DNA of 60,000 nt from Polytrichum commune (lineage: Eukaryota > Streptophyta > Polytrichopsida > Polytrichales > Polytrichaceae), in NCBI GenBank assembly GCA_950295325.1, contig OX485807.1, positions 36,860,440 through 36,920,439 on the forward strand, given 5' to 3'. The notes below the pieces were generated by a model. It ran no database searches. It had not been told where the DNA came from and worked only from the letters and a program-made list of their open reading frames with translations. This document shows positions 10,947 to 22,664 of this stretch, in pieces. The stretch's first letter is position 1. Every line of letters begins with the position of its first letter. The translations under genes and the position numbers were made by a program.

Positions 10947-12122
10947 CGGGAGGGTCAATTTCCCCAAATGCGAACACAATAAACATGCAACCACACATGC
11001 AAAACAAGTGCAGCCATGACCTGCCGGACGCACAGAACAAACAGTCGCTATATCGAGCATACAACAAGAAATTGCAGGCGCCAATGGTTGTCGCGGCACA
11101 CTTCAATACACACCCACAGTGCACATAAATGGCGTGGGCAGGGAGGGAATGTGTGGGAATGTGCACTGCACGCACACAGCAATGTTGCACCCGCCATGGC
11201 ACTGCAGGGACGAAGGCGAGTCACGCCGACCCTTGAACCCTAAACACGACGATAAGGGGCATCCACATCAGCGGAAATGACGGAAGATGGTGCGGAGATG
11301 CAAGAACCACAATTACACCTTTACCAAACACTTGAAAACATAACATGAAGCACAGAAAACACACTGCAGAACAGGTGACAATGCAATTTTGCAGTCCCCC
11401 ATCACGCATGTAAGCAAGCACGAAAGAAACGGGAGCAGCCCACAGAAGCAGACATGGCAAGCATGAAGCGGGAAAACAACAAGAAACCGGTGAGGTTGGA
11501 AGCATGCACTCCCGAATCCATTGAGGGAAGCTCCCAACCCACAAAGAAACAAGAAGCCCAATGCCGATATTTCCAAACCAAGGTGCGCAAGCGCCCACAC
11601 ATTAATTGCGGCCTCAGAGGCAGCAACCCGAATGCTGCATACGGGTGGAAGCGGCCACCATGCACCCACGGAGGACACTGTGTGGAGAGGGGGAAATTCA
11701 GCAACAGACGTCCCCATTAGCGGCGTGGGTGCAATATACATTGGAAACTCAAAAACCACCCCACTTTGTTGGTGCATTCAAACAACTAAGAAGTCAGAAC
11801 AACGTGATCGTCACCCGAAGTGCAGCCCCCGGAGCTCACTGTCGATCGTTGTCTCCTCCATCTGCACCACATGTTGTTCTAATTTTGCGCAAGCGTGGGA
11901 AGAGCGTCGCAGGCTTGCCAACTGTACGTCGGAGTGCGCAGGTCCGCACAACACCCAAAACGTGCAGATGGACAGAAAAATTATGGATGGACTCCGTCGG
12001 TCTCGGCCACAGACCCGCCCTGTGTGACCTCCGGCCTGTCACCGGCACAAAACCACATCTAGCCCCTCCTACCCGGTTGGGAGGGTCTGGGTAGGCCTTA
12101 ACCCGTGCTGGTCCCGGTCCAA
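10947..12122. other. GC-rich right arm of Harbinger-like element
   Basis: Open stretches on both strands look like composition effects. Nothing recognisable apart from the terminal repeat that follows. Confidence 0.4.
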
Positions 12123-12145
12123 CACCCCCTGGTGCAGCCGGGCCC
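12123..12145 (-). repeat. Right terminal inverted repeat of Harbinger-like element
   Basis: Ends GCCGGGCCC directly before TTA (12146-12148). Partner of 3194-3216. Confidence 0.8.
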
Positions 12146-12148
12146 TTA

Positions 12149-12707
12149 TGTTGGTCTAATGTAATGATCTAACTGATTATAGGAGGACTGTGATTTTGAA
12201 CTTAGAAAAAGGTAATGTGTTGTGCTGCTTAACAATGTAACTAGACTAGTGATGGCCCGTGTCGGACACCAACTCTATGACTATATCATTCAACAAAAAT
12301 ATATTGAAATTTAAATCTACAATGAATTTTTCATTTTTCATTAACGACTCCAAGGAGGCGATCTACCATGTAAATTTTGGAAGAGTTTGAGTAAGTCGAC
12401 CCGAATCAACATTAAGTATAATTAAATAACTATTATCATGTGGTTTGGTTACATGTCATGAAGATGTTTGTGTCATGTAATTGAGTTCAATTGAGATGCA
12501 TAATACTCGGTAACAACTTATAGTGAGAAAAAACAAATTCACAATAATAATGTATGATAATATAAAATTTTGAATTTGCTTTCATGTTTCATGTGTGGGT
12601 CTTTCCATTTTTGGTTGGTTAATTCTATCTATAGCTTAGTTTGAGTTGATCACCCCAAACACTAAATGAATGGAGTTCGACAATATTGATTGTTTCAACC
12701 TACTTGT
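12149..12707. other. AT-rich spacer
   Basis: No gene seen. The last part may be decayed upstream sequence of the pseudogene that follows, since the motif tgtgtaggcgt at its end is shared with 50062-50072. Confidence 0.35.
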
Positions 12708-13092
12708 GTGTAGGCGTTGATGCAATGTAAGGAATGTGTGAAAGAGTGGATTGCTCCTTGAGGAGGAGGGCAATATGTTATCTCCATTTGAAAATAAACC
12801 CATCATTATTGGGGAGGGTGAAATTGATGATAGTGAAGAGGAAGAGCGTGTGGAAAACCTTTGTTTTTAGTACCAATGGAGCCCTTTGGAGGTGGTCCTT
12901 CTTAATGACAATGGAGTTATTGTTGTGAAAGGTATTTGTCGTAATACCCACCCACATGATTGTATTGACTAAAACCCACTTAACATTGAGGATGTCGGTG
13001 TTATCATCCTTGAGTCTCTCATTCACTGCAATGTGCATCTCATTCAAAGATTTTTGCTCTGTAAATGGCCACTCTAGAGTGTCATGCTTGAG
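12708..13092 (+). pseudogene. Decayed N-terminal fragment related to the 50-53 kb putative transposase gene
   Basis: Its translation parallels residues about 65-135 of the protein starting at 50072. The readable stretch NDNGVIVVKGICRNTHPHDCID corresponds to NDSGVAVAEGICRNTHPQDC there, followed by EDVGVIILESLIH and KWPL. In-frame stops occur after HDCID (TAA/TAG-type) and after KWPL. Both copies share the string tgtgtaggcgt just before the coding part, suggesting a common intron acceptor. A degenerate LTR starts at 13093, exactly where similarity ends, so the fragment was cut by that insertion; no continuation was found beyond the LTR. This is a second, independent locus of the family that drives the giant element. 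Confidence 0.75.
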
Positions 13093-14310
13093 TGTGAGCC
13101 CAAACATTGTGCTCGCATGCGTTGTTATGAGTAGAAGATGCTAGAATTAGGATTTGATGTTCTCAACGATTATACAAAGCATAAAAATAGTGCAAGCTTC
13201 AGGCTTGGGTTAATTAGAATTGTGTTTAAGGGTGATGAAGGGGGGTCTTGTTGGTCAAGGATTTAGGGAAGTTATTAAAACAATTAGCTAGTTAGGATGT
13301 TGAATTGATTAGTCAAAGTGAATTGCTGGGGTTTAAGTGTTCGAATTAGGATCGGTTGAGGTTCGGATTGGGGAGGGAAGGACTGTACCCTAGGTTTTCA
13401 AGGAGCTCGGATTGGGCTGGCAGTTTCTCTCTCTCGCTCAGCAATTGAGGACAGAAGGGTTTTTAGGAGGGTGGCTCTCTCGCAGGGGGACGGCGGAGGA
13501 GTGAGGACGGCTAGAGGCTTGCTGCCGAAATCCTTTGGGCAGCAGTTGTGAGAAAGAAGGATGAAGCTACCAACTCTGGGAAACTGGGAAGGTGGCTACA
13601 CATAGCTCAAGCTCGGAACAGGGGATGCGCTGAGGCACAGGAGGAGGTGTTGGTAGCCGCGCTGGGTCAGGTGCTACATGGAATCGGATTCTAATTTGGG
13701 TGTGAACCAGCAGGCATCGGAGGCAACTGTCCTCTCCTCGAGCCGGTGCTGCTAATGAAATGAAGGGGGAACTGCGAAAGGCTTCAGGAGCACTGGAATG
13801 CAATCACAAGAGGCAACATTGCCGCGAAGGGGGGAATGGCTACAAACCAATCGCCACCCTCAAGCTGCTTGCCATCTTGGCCACAAGCTGATTGTGTTGA
13901 TATCAAGGGTCATGGTTCACAAAACAACTGAATTCGCCGCACACATCGTCTCCCTCAAATTCAGGGGAAGAAGGAATCAGTGCACGGGAGGCAGCAATAT
14001 CGGAAGGAACGCCAATATGTTCTGAAGAAAATGAGGAGCTAACGGGTTCTGAAGTCAGCAATGCTGATGAAACTGGGAGATTGGTCGAAGTGAGTTGGAT
14101 TTCAAAGTTAATGTTGAAGTAACTATCTGTGCTTCAGCAAATCTGGGTGCTGCTCGGAATTGCAGGGATTGCAGCGTTAGTAGTTAACAAACAGAACCTG
14201 AAGGGGGGTTCAATTGACTGAAGCCAACGGCTTCATACAAATTGCGAAGTGAGGTGAGGCTGAAGTGGATGAGCTGAGCTTCGGAGCTTCGGAGAACGTG
14301 TTGGGAACAT
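13093..14310 (+). mobile_element. Degenerate LTR of the Gypsy family, 3' end lost
   Basis: Starts TGTGAGCCCAAACATTGTGC, close to the other LTR starts of this window (16250, 30935), and later shares tgttcgaattaggatc with the LTR at 31506-31522. No GGCCTCACA terminus was found, so the right limit is approximate and the copy is truncated or rearranged. Some GC-rich interior (13380-14000) has no counterpart I could align. Confidence 0.5.
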
Positions 14311-16244
14311 GTTCTCTCAATATTTTTTATTTTCATGATAGTCATAATGGACCACATCACTAAGATAAGTACTTAGCTAACTATGATTTTAAGGTCCTAA
14401 TAATGAATGGTTTTATATTGCATTTGGACTTCCTTCGTACTTATTCATGTCGTGAGTCCGAGGTCTTTGATCATTTCAACAAATGTTTTATGGCAATGGC
14501 ATTTTTGTTGGTTATATACTATATTTTGACAATACAATCATTTTTTACTTATTTGCAATGTTTTTGAGTTCTATTACTTTTACACAACATCATACTTTAT
14601 TTCTTGGCTTTGCAATTATGCAATTACATAGTCTATTAAGTCACAAAAAGAATGATATACACCTATACCTAATATATTTGTCATGCGACCTCCCTTCCTA
14701 ATGTCAGACAATATCACCTTTCAAATTTGGATGTTCTTCCACAACGTCCAACGCTCTATTCAACATCTTCCATAGTTAGAACCATGCATCCCTTCAATAC
14801 AAGGGTACCATGTGCCGAGTCAATGAAAGTGGATATGGGCCTTAGGCCATGATGTTCTTTGGATTTGCCTTACTACAGACTCTGCATTTCAGGTCTTCTA
14901 TCTACCTTTGATGATATTCTTGAGCTTCGTGGATCTCTTCGTTAAATAATCTTCCACCCATTTTTTTTCTTGTCATTTACAAAAAAAAAAAAAAAAACAA
15001 TTGCTGCATGTGAAGGGCAAATGCAAATGAATATGTTGAATAAGGGACCAATCGATCAAATTTGAAGAGTGTGAATCATCTGCACATGCATTTGATACTC
15101 AACAAATCGTAAAGCAATTTAAGAGAAGAAACACTACAATTAAATGCGTTGTTTGATAACCCTCATATAATGGATTTATTTATTCCTCTAGGACCTTCAA
15201 TAGTTTTACCTCCTCGATCTCTTCTTCTTCCTTGACAATGGCATCTTCGTGATCCTCGAGTTCATCATTAATTACGGTAGAGTTGTTGTTGTACCTGCCC
15301 AGGCACTATGTTATGATTCGTACAACTTTGAATTCTTCATGTTTGCTTTTAGTATTTGGAGATTCCAGTAACTATGTTCAAATTTTGTAGTCATAGAGTC
15401 AAAAATAAGGTCTACATTTAATTATCCACATGGTTTCAAAGTTTGCAGTCCTAGAGTCCAAAACAATGACTACATTTTGTCATCCGTATGGAAGTCAGTT
15501 ACAACAGTTCATTTTAGAGAGGACATCTAAAGTCTGGAATTGCTAACTCTCACTAAACTATGTGAAATGAAGCAGTGGATTCATGCCTCATTCAAGGCCA
15601 CTATAGTGGTTCAATTTATTGGGTAATATGTAAATAGTTCATATCCCTCTTTAATTTCTTGTGTTGCTATAGCATAGCATATTCCTAGGCTTTGGGGTTC
15701 CATGGTGTAGGCAACGACACATAATCCCATTGCACATTGGCAATCTCCTTCCTCCCAATAGAGTTATAAATGAAACATGCAATGTTTACATTCAAAACAT
15801 CCCCATCTTGGTAGACGGTTTTCTTTAGTTATAGTATATATTTTATAAACCACGGGTTTGCTTTGTATATACTTTTGCATTATGTTTAAAAGAAATAGTT
15901 GTCCTACAAATGACAATAATTCATCCCTGACCCTTGCTGCTTGCAATGCAAATACACCCATTCCATGTATGGATGTGCTAACACTCTAACCTCCTACTTT
16001 TTCTTCCAATATGTTAAGGGAGTGAGCTTTGGAATTGTTCATGAGCCCCATTGCCTATGAAAGATATCCATCCTAAAATTACGCGCCAACCTTTGTTGGT
16101 CCTTAAATGAACTAGGCTCTCCATCACTTTGAAGTAATAGAGTAGCTAAAATTATAGATTGTAAAGCAACAATTGTTGCAACCAGCACATAAGATCTTTG
16201 CATTTCCTACATGTTTGAATGCAACATAGCAAATTACGCACCAT
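14311..16244. other. AT-rich region with no supported gene
   Basis: A poly-A run near 14979-14997 could mark an old retroelement tail. Minus-strand translation between 15.6 and 16.2 kb shows protein-like patches broken by many stops (for example QEIKEGYELFTYYP), insufficient to name a family. Confidence 0.35.
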
Positions 16245-16249
16245 CCCAC

Positions 16250-17669
16250 TGTGAGCCCAAAATGGTGCCCACATGTGGTGATTAACTCTTCGAAACCAAT
16301 TTTAGTTTGACTTTGATGTGTTATGATTATTCACAAAACATAAAAAGAGTGAAGTGTGGTGTGGATTTAAGTTTAGGCATTAGGTGGTGTTGTGTGATTA
16401 TTCCAAGGTTTGATTTCAATAAGAGAATGCCTTGATTATGTGAGTAGGGGGGTAAGGTGAGCTCCGCGGGTTAAATGCCCACTTTTGGATCCACCTTGTT
16501 GGTTTAGGAATGAGAAGGTTTTGTGGATGGGGATTAGTCCCTACTTTGGAGGAGAGGGTTAAAGGATTGTGATTGGAGGTGCTAATCCTCTCACCCTATC
16601 CTCACCTCTCTCTCCCTCTCTCCCTCTCTTCCTCTTTGCTACTTAAGGTGTTTTTTCTCTCATTTACCTCTCTCTTCATCAAGCGCTCTCAAGGGAGCAA
16701 GCTCTTAAGAGCTTGAGCCACGTGTGTGGGTTATTAGTTTTTAGTGAAGTTAATTAGTTAAGCTCTCTCTCTCAAGTGTTCTAAAGGGGGCTAGCTCTTA
16801 GAGCTTGAAAGCCCCGTGTGTGGATTAGTTAGTCTTAGTAAGGTTAGGGAGTAATGTTAGTTGAGTAGCCAAAAAAACACAAAAAGAAATTAGAAACAAA
16901 CATCCGATTAGTAGTTAAGGGTGCACATTATAGTGTGACTTAAGGTGTGGTTATTATGCCCTTGATTAGTGTGGGTTGAGGACCTTGCTAGGAGGTCCGG
17001 GTTAGATTGTGTCTAAATCTGAGCCGAAGGAGGCTAAGATGTTGGGCAGCCGAAATTGGCCAGGAGACCGGGTACCAGGCTGCACCGAGACCGAGTAATC
17101 GATCGGCCAAGGGTGGACTAGGTGATTAGCAAGCTAATCCGAAAAGTGGGTATTGGCACATGAGGCAGAAACAACATTAGGTTGTGATTAGTGATAGATA
17201 AGTAATTAGGCTCATTAAGCTAGTTAAGATTCACGTGTGGCCTTTAAGGCAATTGTATTTTTGAGTAACCATTGAGGTAGTGTTTTTTAACACTTACGTC
17301 CTCTTTGGTAAAAATCAATCACTTGCATTATTAATGGAGAAAGCGGAGGACATCCACATTGGCGAGACAAAGGAGGTTAGGCCGATGGAGAAAGCGGAAG
17401 ACTCTAGCAAGGTTCAAGTAACGAAGAGGATAATCAAAGGCCAAAGGGGAATATCCTTGAGAGCTTGTGTTGCCAAGGCCGCCGGTTGGACCCTTGAGAA
17501 GGCCAACGCGGCCCAAAGCCAAGAGGCTACCACAAGAAACAAAGTGATTCAAAATGACATGAACGCCTTTGGATGCAAAGAGATCATTCTTTCGATACAA
17601 ACAATACATGTGATTCTCAACACCATCACCCGGACTAGGACGCTTAAGGGTGGTGGGTTTGGCCTCACA
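16250..17669 (+). mobile_element. Solo LTR, Gypsy family, with 5-bp duplication CCCAC
   Basis: Runs from TGTGAGCCCA to GGTTTGGCCTCACA and is flanked by CCCAC on both sides (16245-16249, 17670-17674). No internal region is present, so unequal recombination between two LTRs removed it. The 3' part holds the family's transcribed-end signature: an ACGCTTAAGGGTGG block before the terminus. 1,420 bases, versus 1,911 in the complete element. Confidence 0.88.
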
Positions 17670-17674
17670 CCCAC

Positions 17675-19784
17675 CTAGACACTCCTTAGAAGATGAAAAA
17701 CATCAATGATGTCTAGCACACATATTTATGATTGATTTCTTGAATTCAAGATCTCGCTTGTATTCTCGAAGATGTTTGCGGATGGTTTTCTTTGACAACA
17801 TTTTTGCACCCATGCATTTTTTATATGGGCATGCGTAACTTGTGAGTTGTTATCTATCTACTTCCTTCTTCTCTATGTCCCATAATTATAACTGGAAAAA
17901 AATTCTTTCGTGATCTCGGATCCATTTCCAAATATTTCTATGCAATTGAAAGGGGTCCAATCTCTTTTTTGTATACGATAGTCTTGCGAAGGACATATAC
18001 AAGTCCAAGGATGACGGATGGATTATTTAGAATTTTATTATGAATAAATTTGATCACGTCTATGCCTAGTCAACTTATGACTAGTTGTAGTGCTCAGTAA
18101 AACAAATAGATGGCTATCAATAGTAATAAATATAGTAAACAATAGTAAACAATAGAAAAACACCTAAACTTAACTGGGGATCTATGACTAAGACTAATCA
18201 TACATGTAGGACAACCATGACTAAATGTAGTCATTCTCTTTATAAACTGATGACTACATGTAGTCATTAAGAATAAACAACCTAAAACCTACATACAACG
18301 TGGATGACATACAAGAGAAACCCTAAACCCTAATACATTTGCCACCTATTAAACACCTAAACAATATATCCAAAACCACCATTTAAGTTGTCATTGCCAG
18401 TAATTACAACGTTGGCGTGTCCGTAAGTTCCTGCTTTAATTGCTTATAGTTGGAGGGTTTGTGTCTAATCTAATATTGTGAAGATTGGGCACAAATGACA
18501 TAATCAAAATGATTTAAGCTGGCAAAGAAAATTTCACATTGGATGCTAATTATTAGTCCTATATTCTCCTGTAATGTCCTATAATGTCCTTATAAATTGT
18601 CCCTTTAATTCTTGACAATAATATTTATAATCTCCCTTACACATTGGAGATTTTTTTCATTAAAACCACTGCCTACCCTATCCCCGTGGGTTACCTATCC
18701 TATTACCGCGCAATTTCTTTGTAATTCCATGGCCGGGTACCTATTTCCGTGTCTGCTTCTCTCTTTGCTCCAGTGTGTTGTTCTTTGACCTTCATTTGTT
18801 CTTCCTTTTGGTTTAGCGTGCTTGGTCCTCTCCTTCATCTCCTTAGTTGAAGTTTTGTTGCTACATTGAGGTGTGAAGCTTGCTTTTAGATGTCTCTAAC
18901 CTTTAAATCAATTATTGTCTCAACATTGATCTTCCATTGCAAGGAAAATGGCTCAAATACCTCCACTCTCGCCGTCTTCCTTTGTACATGTGATATTGAG
19001 GTCCGTAGCCAATTTACAGGGTAAGCATGTAGTTATTCCAAGGAATTGCTAGAATGCCACAAATATCGAGTGTTGTTTTGAATTGAATGTCAATGTTGTT
19101 GTTTGACATGTTTGAGGATTCCAAAAACGTCCCTATTATAGGCAAGAGAAGGTGAACTTCTCATAGTGGTTGTTCCAAACTAGGTTGTGGACCTACTTCT
19201 ACTTGATATTCCATGTTTGATCTAATACTAGACCAAGGAAGGAGGACCTTTGCATTGGAGGGAGTGGGGACGACAACAACAACGAGATGACAGAATGGGA
19301 CAAAGAGTGTAAACCGCCGCCAAGTTAACGACCCGCATCAAAGGTGGGTAACCTTAAATCCAAAATCTTTAGAGAATATGACTAATGTTAGTCATTAATT
19401 TAAACAATATGACTAAGACTAATTATTAATTTAGACAACATGACTAAGACTAGTTATTTCTATAGAAAATGTGACTAAGACTAGTCATCTAAGTCATAGC
19501 TATGATTAATTATAGTCATTAGTCTAAAAACATTACTACGGTTAATTATGTAGTTGGTCATCACTAGTGGTTATGAACTCACTTGTAAATCATCCATGTG
19601 TATAAAAAAATGCCAAATACAGAGCCTCAAATTTAGGAGATAAGAAGATGACCCTAGATGATGTCAATAATCGCATATTTACTTACATGATTTTTTCATG
19701 AGGTTTTGATGTACATAATCATTAAAACTGCAGGTAGTTATAGTGGATGAAGAAGCTTTACTGCCCTCCACATTTTCAACATGG
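17675..19784. other. AT-rich spacer with ATGACTA/TAGTCAT motifs
   Basis: No gene seen. Two clusters (about 18060-18280 and 19375-19560) repeat short motifs related to gactaagactagtcat. A short CCCTAAA tract lies near 18318-18333. Confidence 0.5.
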
Positions 19785-19789
19785 GATGG

Positions 19790-21079
19790 TGTGAGGCCAA
19801 ACCGCCCATCCTTAAGCGTCCTAGTCCGGGTGAGGGAATGGATATCACATTCATGTTTCCACAACTCCATTTGACCAAATTCGTGAGGATCCATTACATA
19901 TCCCATCAATCATTGCACACCAATCCATTCCATGATAATAGTACAAGCGTTGACAAACGCTCTTCTCTACTATCACAAGCTTACACACGCTATTGCAATC
20001 CAACATTACTCCCATCCGAATTCACCCATTACCCCTACAATATAATGCCCTTGTTTCCCTAGTTGGCTAAGGAACTAATTTTTCAAGGTATATTAAGTAA
20101 TGGCCTAATTAACTAGCCACCACCTAATCTAATGTAGTAACATGGGCTTCCCTCATTATACAACCTCGGTCTTTCCTTTTAGGCCTCTATTAAATCCTTC
20201 GAGGCCTAATCATCACAAGCCTCTGCTGCCCCTCGGTCATAACCATTTCAGTCCCGACTGCTGCCCCTTGGTCACAACCATTTCAGTCCCAGCTTCTGCC
20301 TCTCAGCCACAACCATTTCAGTCCCAGTTCTGCCTCTTGGCCACAACCATTTTAGTCCCAGCTTTGCCTCTAGTTATCTCTAATCCACTATACTCTAATA
20401 TCTCCTTCTAATCAATTCTATTCCTTAACCCACTCTAATCAATTATATCCTCTAAGTTTCCTTCTAATCAACTATATTCTAATATCTCCTTCTAATCAAC
20501 TATATTCTAATATCTCCTTCTAATCAACTATATTCTAATATCTCCTTCTAATCAACTATATTCTAATATCTCTTTCTAATCAACTATATTCTAATATCTC
20601 CTTCTAATCAACTATATTCTAATATATCCTTCTAATCAATTTTATTCCCTAACCACACTACATAACACACACACACAACCCCACACACGATACGAGAGAG
20701 AGAGAGAGAATGAGAGAGGAGGAAGGAAGATGAGAGAGGGCATCCCACTACCACGACCTCTCTAACCTTTTCCTACTTAGTAGGATCTTATCCTATCCAC
20801 TAACTCCTTACCCCCTAAACCAACAAGAACACGTTCTAATTCAAACAATTAAATCGAAGGCTCTTCCCCTTGCCTCATCAAACACTACTCCTCTAATCAA
20901 AATACACCCTAATTCCACTAAACCTCTAATTGACCACACAAAATGGCTTAAGGCCTAAACATAAATCCACACCAAGCCTCACTCTTTTTATACTTTTGAT
21001 TGTTTCAATAACACTCCAATTGCAATTCTAAATAGATCCTAAACATAAAACAAATATGAGCACTCATTTCGGGCTCATA
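19790..21079 (-). mobile_element. Solo LTR, Gypsy family, with GATGG duplication and TA start
   Basis: On the minus strand it begins TATGAGCCC and ends GGCCTCACA, flanked by GATGG (19785-19789 and 21080-21084). The first dinucleotide is TA instead of the usual TG. It carries its own tandem array (about 20404-20645). Confidence 0.88.
20404..20645. repeat. Tandem array inside solo LTR, about 32-bp unit
   Basis: Repeats of a unit containing ttctaatcaactatattc and taatatctcc; about seven copies, nearly identical in the centre and decaying at the edges. The matching position of the other LTR copies holds unrelated arrays. Confidence 0.85.
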
Positions 21080-21084
21080 GATGG

Positions 21085-21392
21085 TATGCAAGTGATGGCT
21101 TATTAAAAGGGAGATGATGAAAAAATGTTTGCACACTGAAAAACAACAAATGTAGAAGGGAATATATTGCATGAAGTTATAATATATGAAGGTTGTGTGT
21201 CTCTAGAGATGCAGAAGAGCCATGACGATGAATGTAATCTCTTTAGGATTATAAAATTGGATAACCCTCTTATCAAGAAGATTGAAGAAGTTGTAAGGAA
21301 CTTTATAATGTAGTCCACCGAGTTTTTACGCCATGCATATATAGAGTCGTAGGTGAATGTAAGAAACATATTTTAGATAAATGATGGGTAGT
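21085..21392. other. Spacer between two solo LTRs
   Basis: No feature seen in this AT-rich 308 bases. Confidence 0.4.
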
Positions 21393-21397
21393 AGTGT

Positions 21398-22659
21398 TGT
21401 GAGGCCAAACCATCCACCCTTAAGCGTCCTAGTCCGGGTGAGGGAATGGATATCACATTCATGTTTCCACAACTCCATTTGACCAAACTAGTGAGAACCC
21501 ATGACATTTCCCATCAATTAGCGCACACCAATCCATTCCACGATAATGTTACAAGCGTTGACAAACGCTCTTCTCTATTATCACAATCATGACCTCGTGT
21601 TCTCCTATCTTGCTAATGAACTAATTATCTAAAGTCATATTAAGTAACAACCTAGTTAACTAACTCTTCCGAGTCTAATGTAGCACCACGGGATCCCCCC
21701 TTTATATCATTACGGTTCTCCCTTAGTCATCTACCCAAATCACTAAAGGCCTAGCATTAAAGTAAGCCCAACTGCCTCCACAACAGTAAGTCTGCAGCTC
21801 CCAAACTGTAAGCCCAGCAGCCTCGAACTGTAAGCCCAGCGGCCTCCACGATAGTAAGCTAGTAACCTCCAGACTGTAAACCCAACAGCCTCGAACTGTA
21901 AGCCCAGCGGCCTCCACAACAGTAAGCTAGTAGCCTCCAAACTGTAAACCCAGCGGCCTCCACAACAGTAATTTAGTAACCTCCAGACTGTAAACCCAGC
22001 AGCCTCAAACTGTAAGCCCAGCGGCCTCCACAGCAGTAAGCTAGTAACCTCCAAACTGTAAACCCAGCAACCTCTAACTGTAAGCCAACAACCTCGAACT
22101 GTAAGCCAGCTGCCTCCGCAACAGTAAGCTAGTAGCCTCGAAACTAATCCCCACTAATCCTCTACCTAATTCCACTAATTTCCCTAATACCCCCTTACTA
22201 ATTACACACTTTTTTCTAGCTCTAAGAGCTCAAAATCCTAGAGAGGAGGGGGAGAGAGAGAGAGAGAGGAAGGAGAAGAAGAAGAGAGAATGAAGAGAGG
22301 AATGGAGGAGGAGGAGAGGGCACCCAAGACCACAAGCCCCTTAACCTTCTCCTACTTAGTAGGACCTTATCCTATCCACTAAATCCTCACCCTCTACACC
22401 AACAAGAGCATGTTCTAATTCAAACATTTAAATCCAAGGACCTTCCCCTTGCTTCATCAAATACTACACACTCAGACAAAACACTCCCTAATGTTACTAA
22501 GCTTCTAATTAACCACACAAAATAGGCTTAAAGCCTAAAACATAAACCACACCAAGCCTCACTCTTTTTATATTTTTTATTGTTTCAATAACACTCCAAA
22601 TGCAATTCTAATTAAATTCTAAACATAAAACCAATATGAGCACTCATTTTGGGCTCATA
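21398..22659 (-). mobile_element. Solo LTR, Gypsy family, with AGTGT duplication and TA start
   Basis: On minus it begins TATGAGCCCA and ends GGCCTCACA, flanked by AGTGT (21393-21397 and 22660-22664). Like the copy at 19790 it has a TA rather than TG start. Its internal array (21770-22145) differs from that of the neighbour. A GA-rich microsatellite lies around 22240-22275. Confidence 0.88.
21770..22145. repeat. Tandem array inside solo LTR, about 30-bp and 60-bp units
   Basis: Alternating units such as aactgtaagcccagcggcct and ccacaacagtaagctagtag. This is a higher-order repeat of two related submotifs. It is unrelated to the array of the LTR at 19790. Confidence 0.85.
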
Positions 22660-22664
22660 AGTGT

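Larger units (their letters stand above)
3194..12145. mobile_element. PIF/Harbinger-like DNA transposon, about 8.95 kb
   Basis: The element starts GGGCCCGGCCACACACAGGG at 3194 and ends in the near-complement (reverse complement begins GGGCCCGGCTGCACCAGGGG) at 12145, flanked on both sides by TTA (3191-3193, 12146-12148). A 3-bp TTA/TAA duplication and a two-gene content (DDE transposase plus Myb/SANT-like protein) are hallmarks of PIF/Harbinger. The two genes converge, with transposase on minus and Myb-like on plus, 3' ends overlapping. The element is large because of long non-coding arms (3217-5444, 8293-9367, 10947-12122), a possible third gene (9368-10946) and a nested 851-bp element (10080-10930). 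GC is much higher than in the flanks. Confidence 0.85.

Noticed and set aside
11221-12094. Several open stretches on both strands in the Harbinger right arm
   Set aside because: Overlapping in four frames with no conserved motif; explained by base composition.
15600-16240. SET-domain-like or transposase-like minus-strand pseudogene
   Set aside because: Only short patches look protein-like, with many stops; no catalytic motif.
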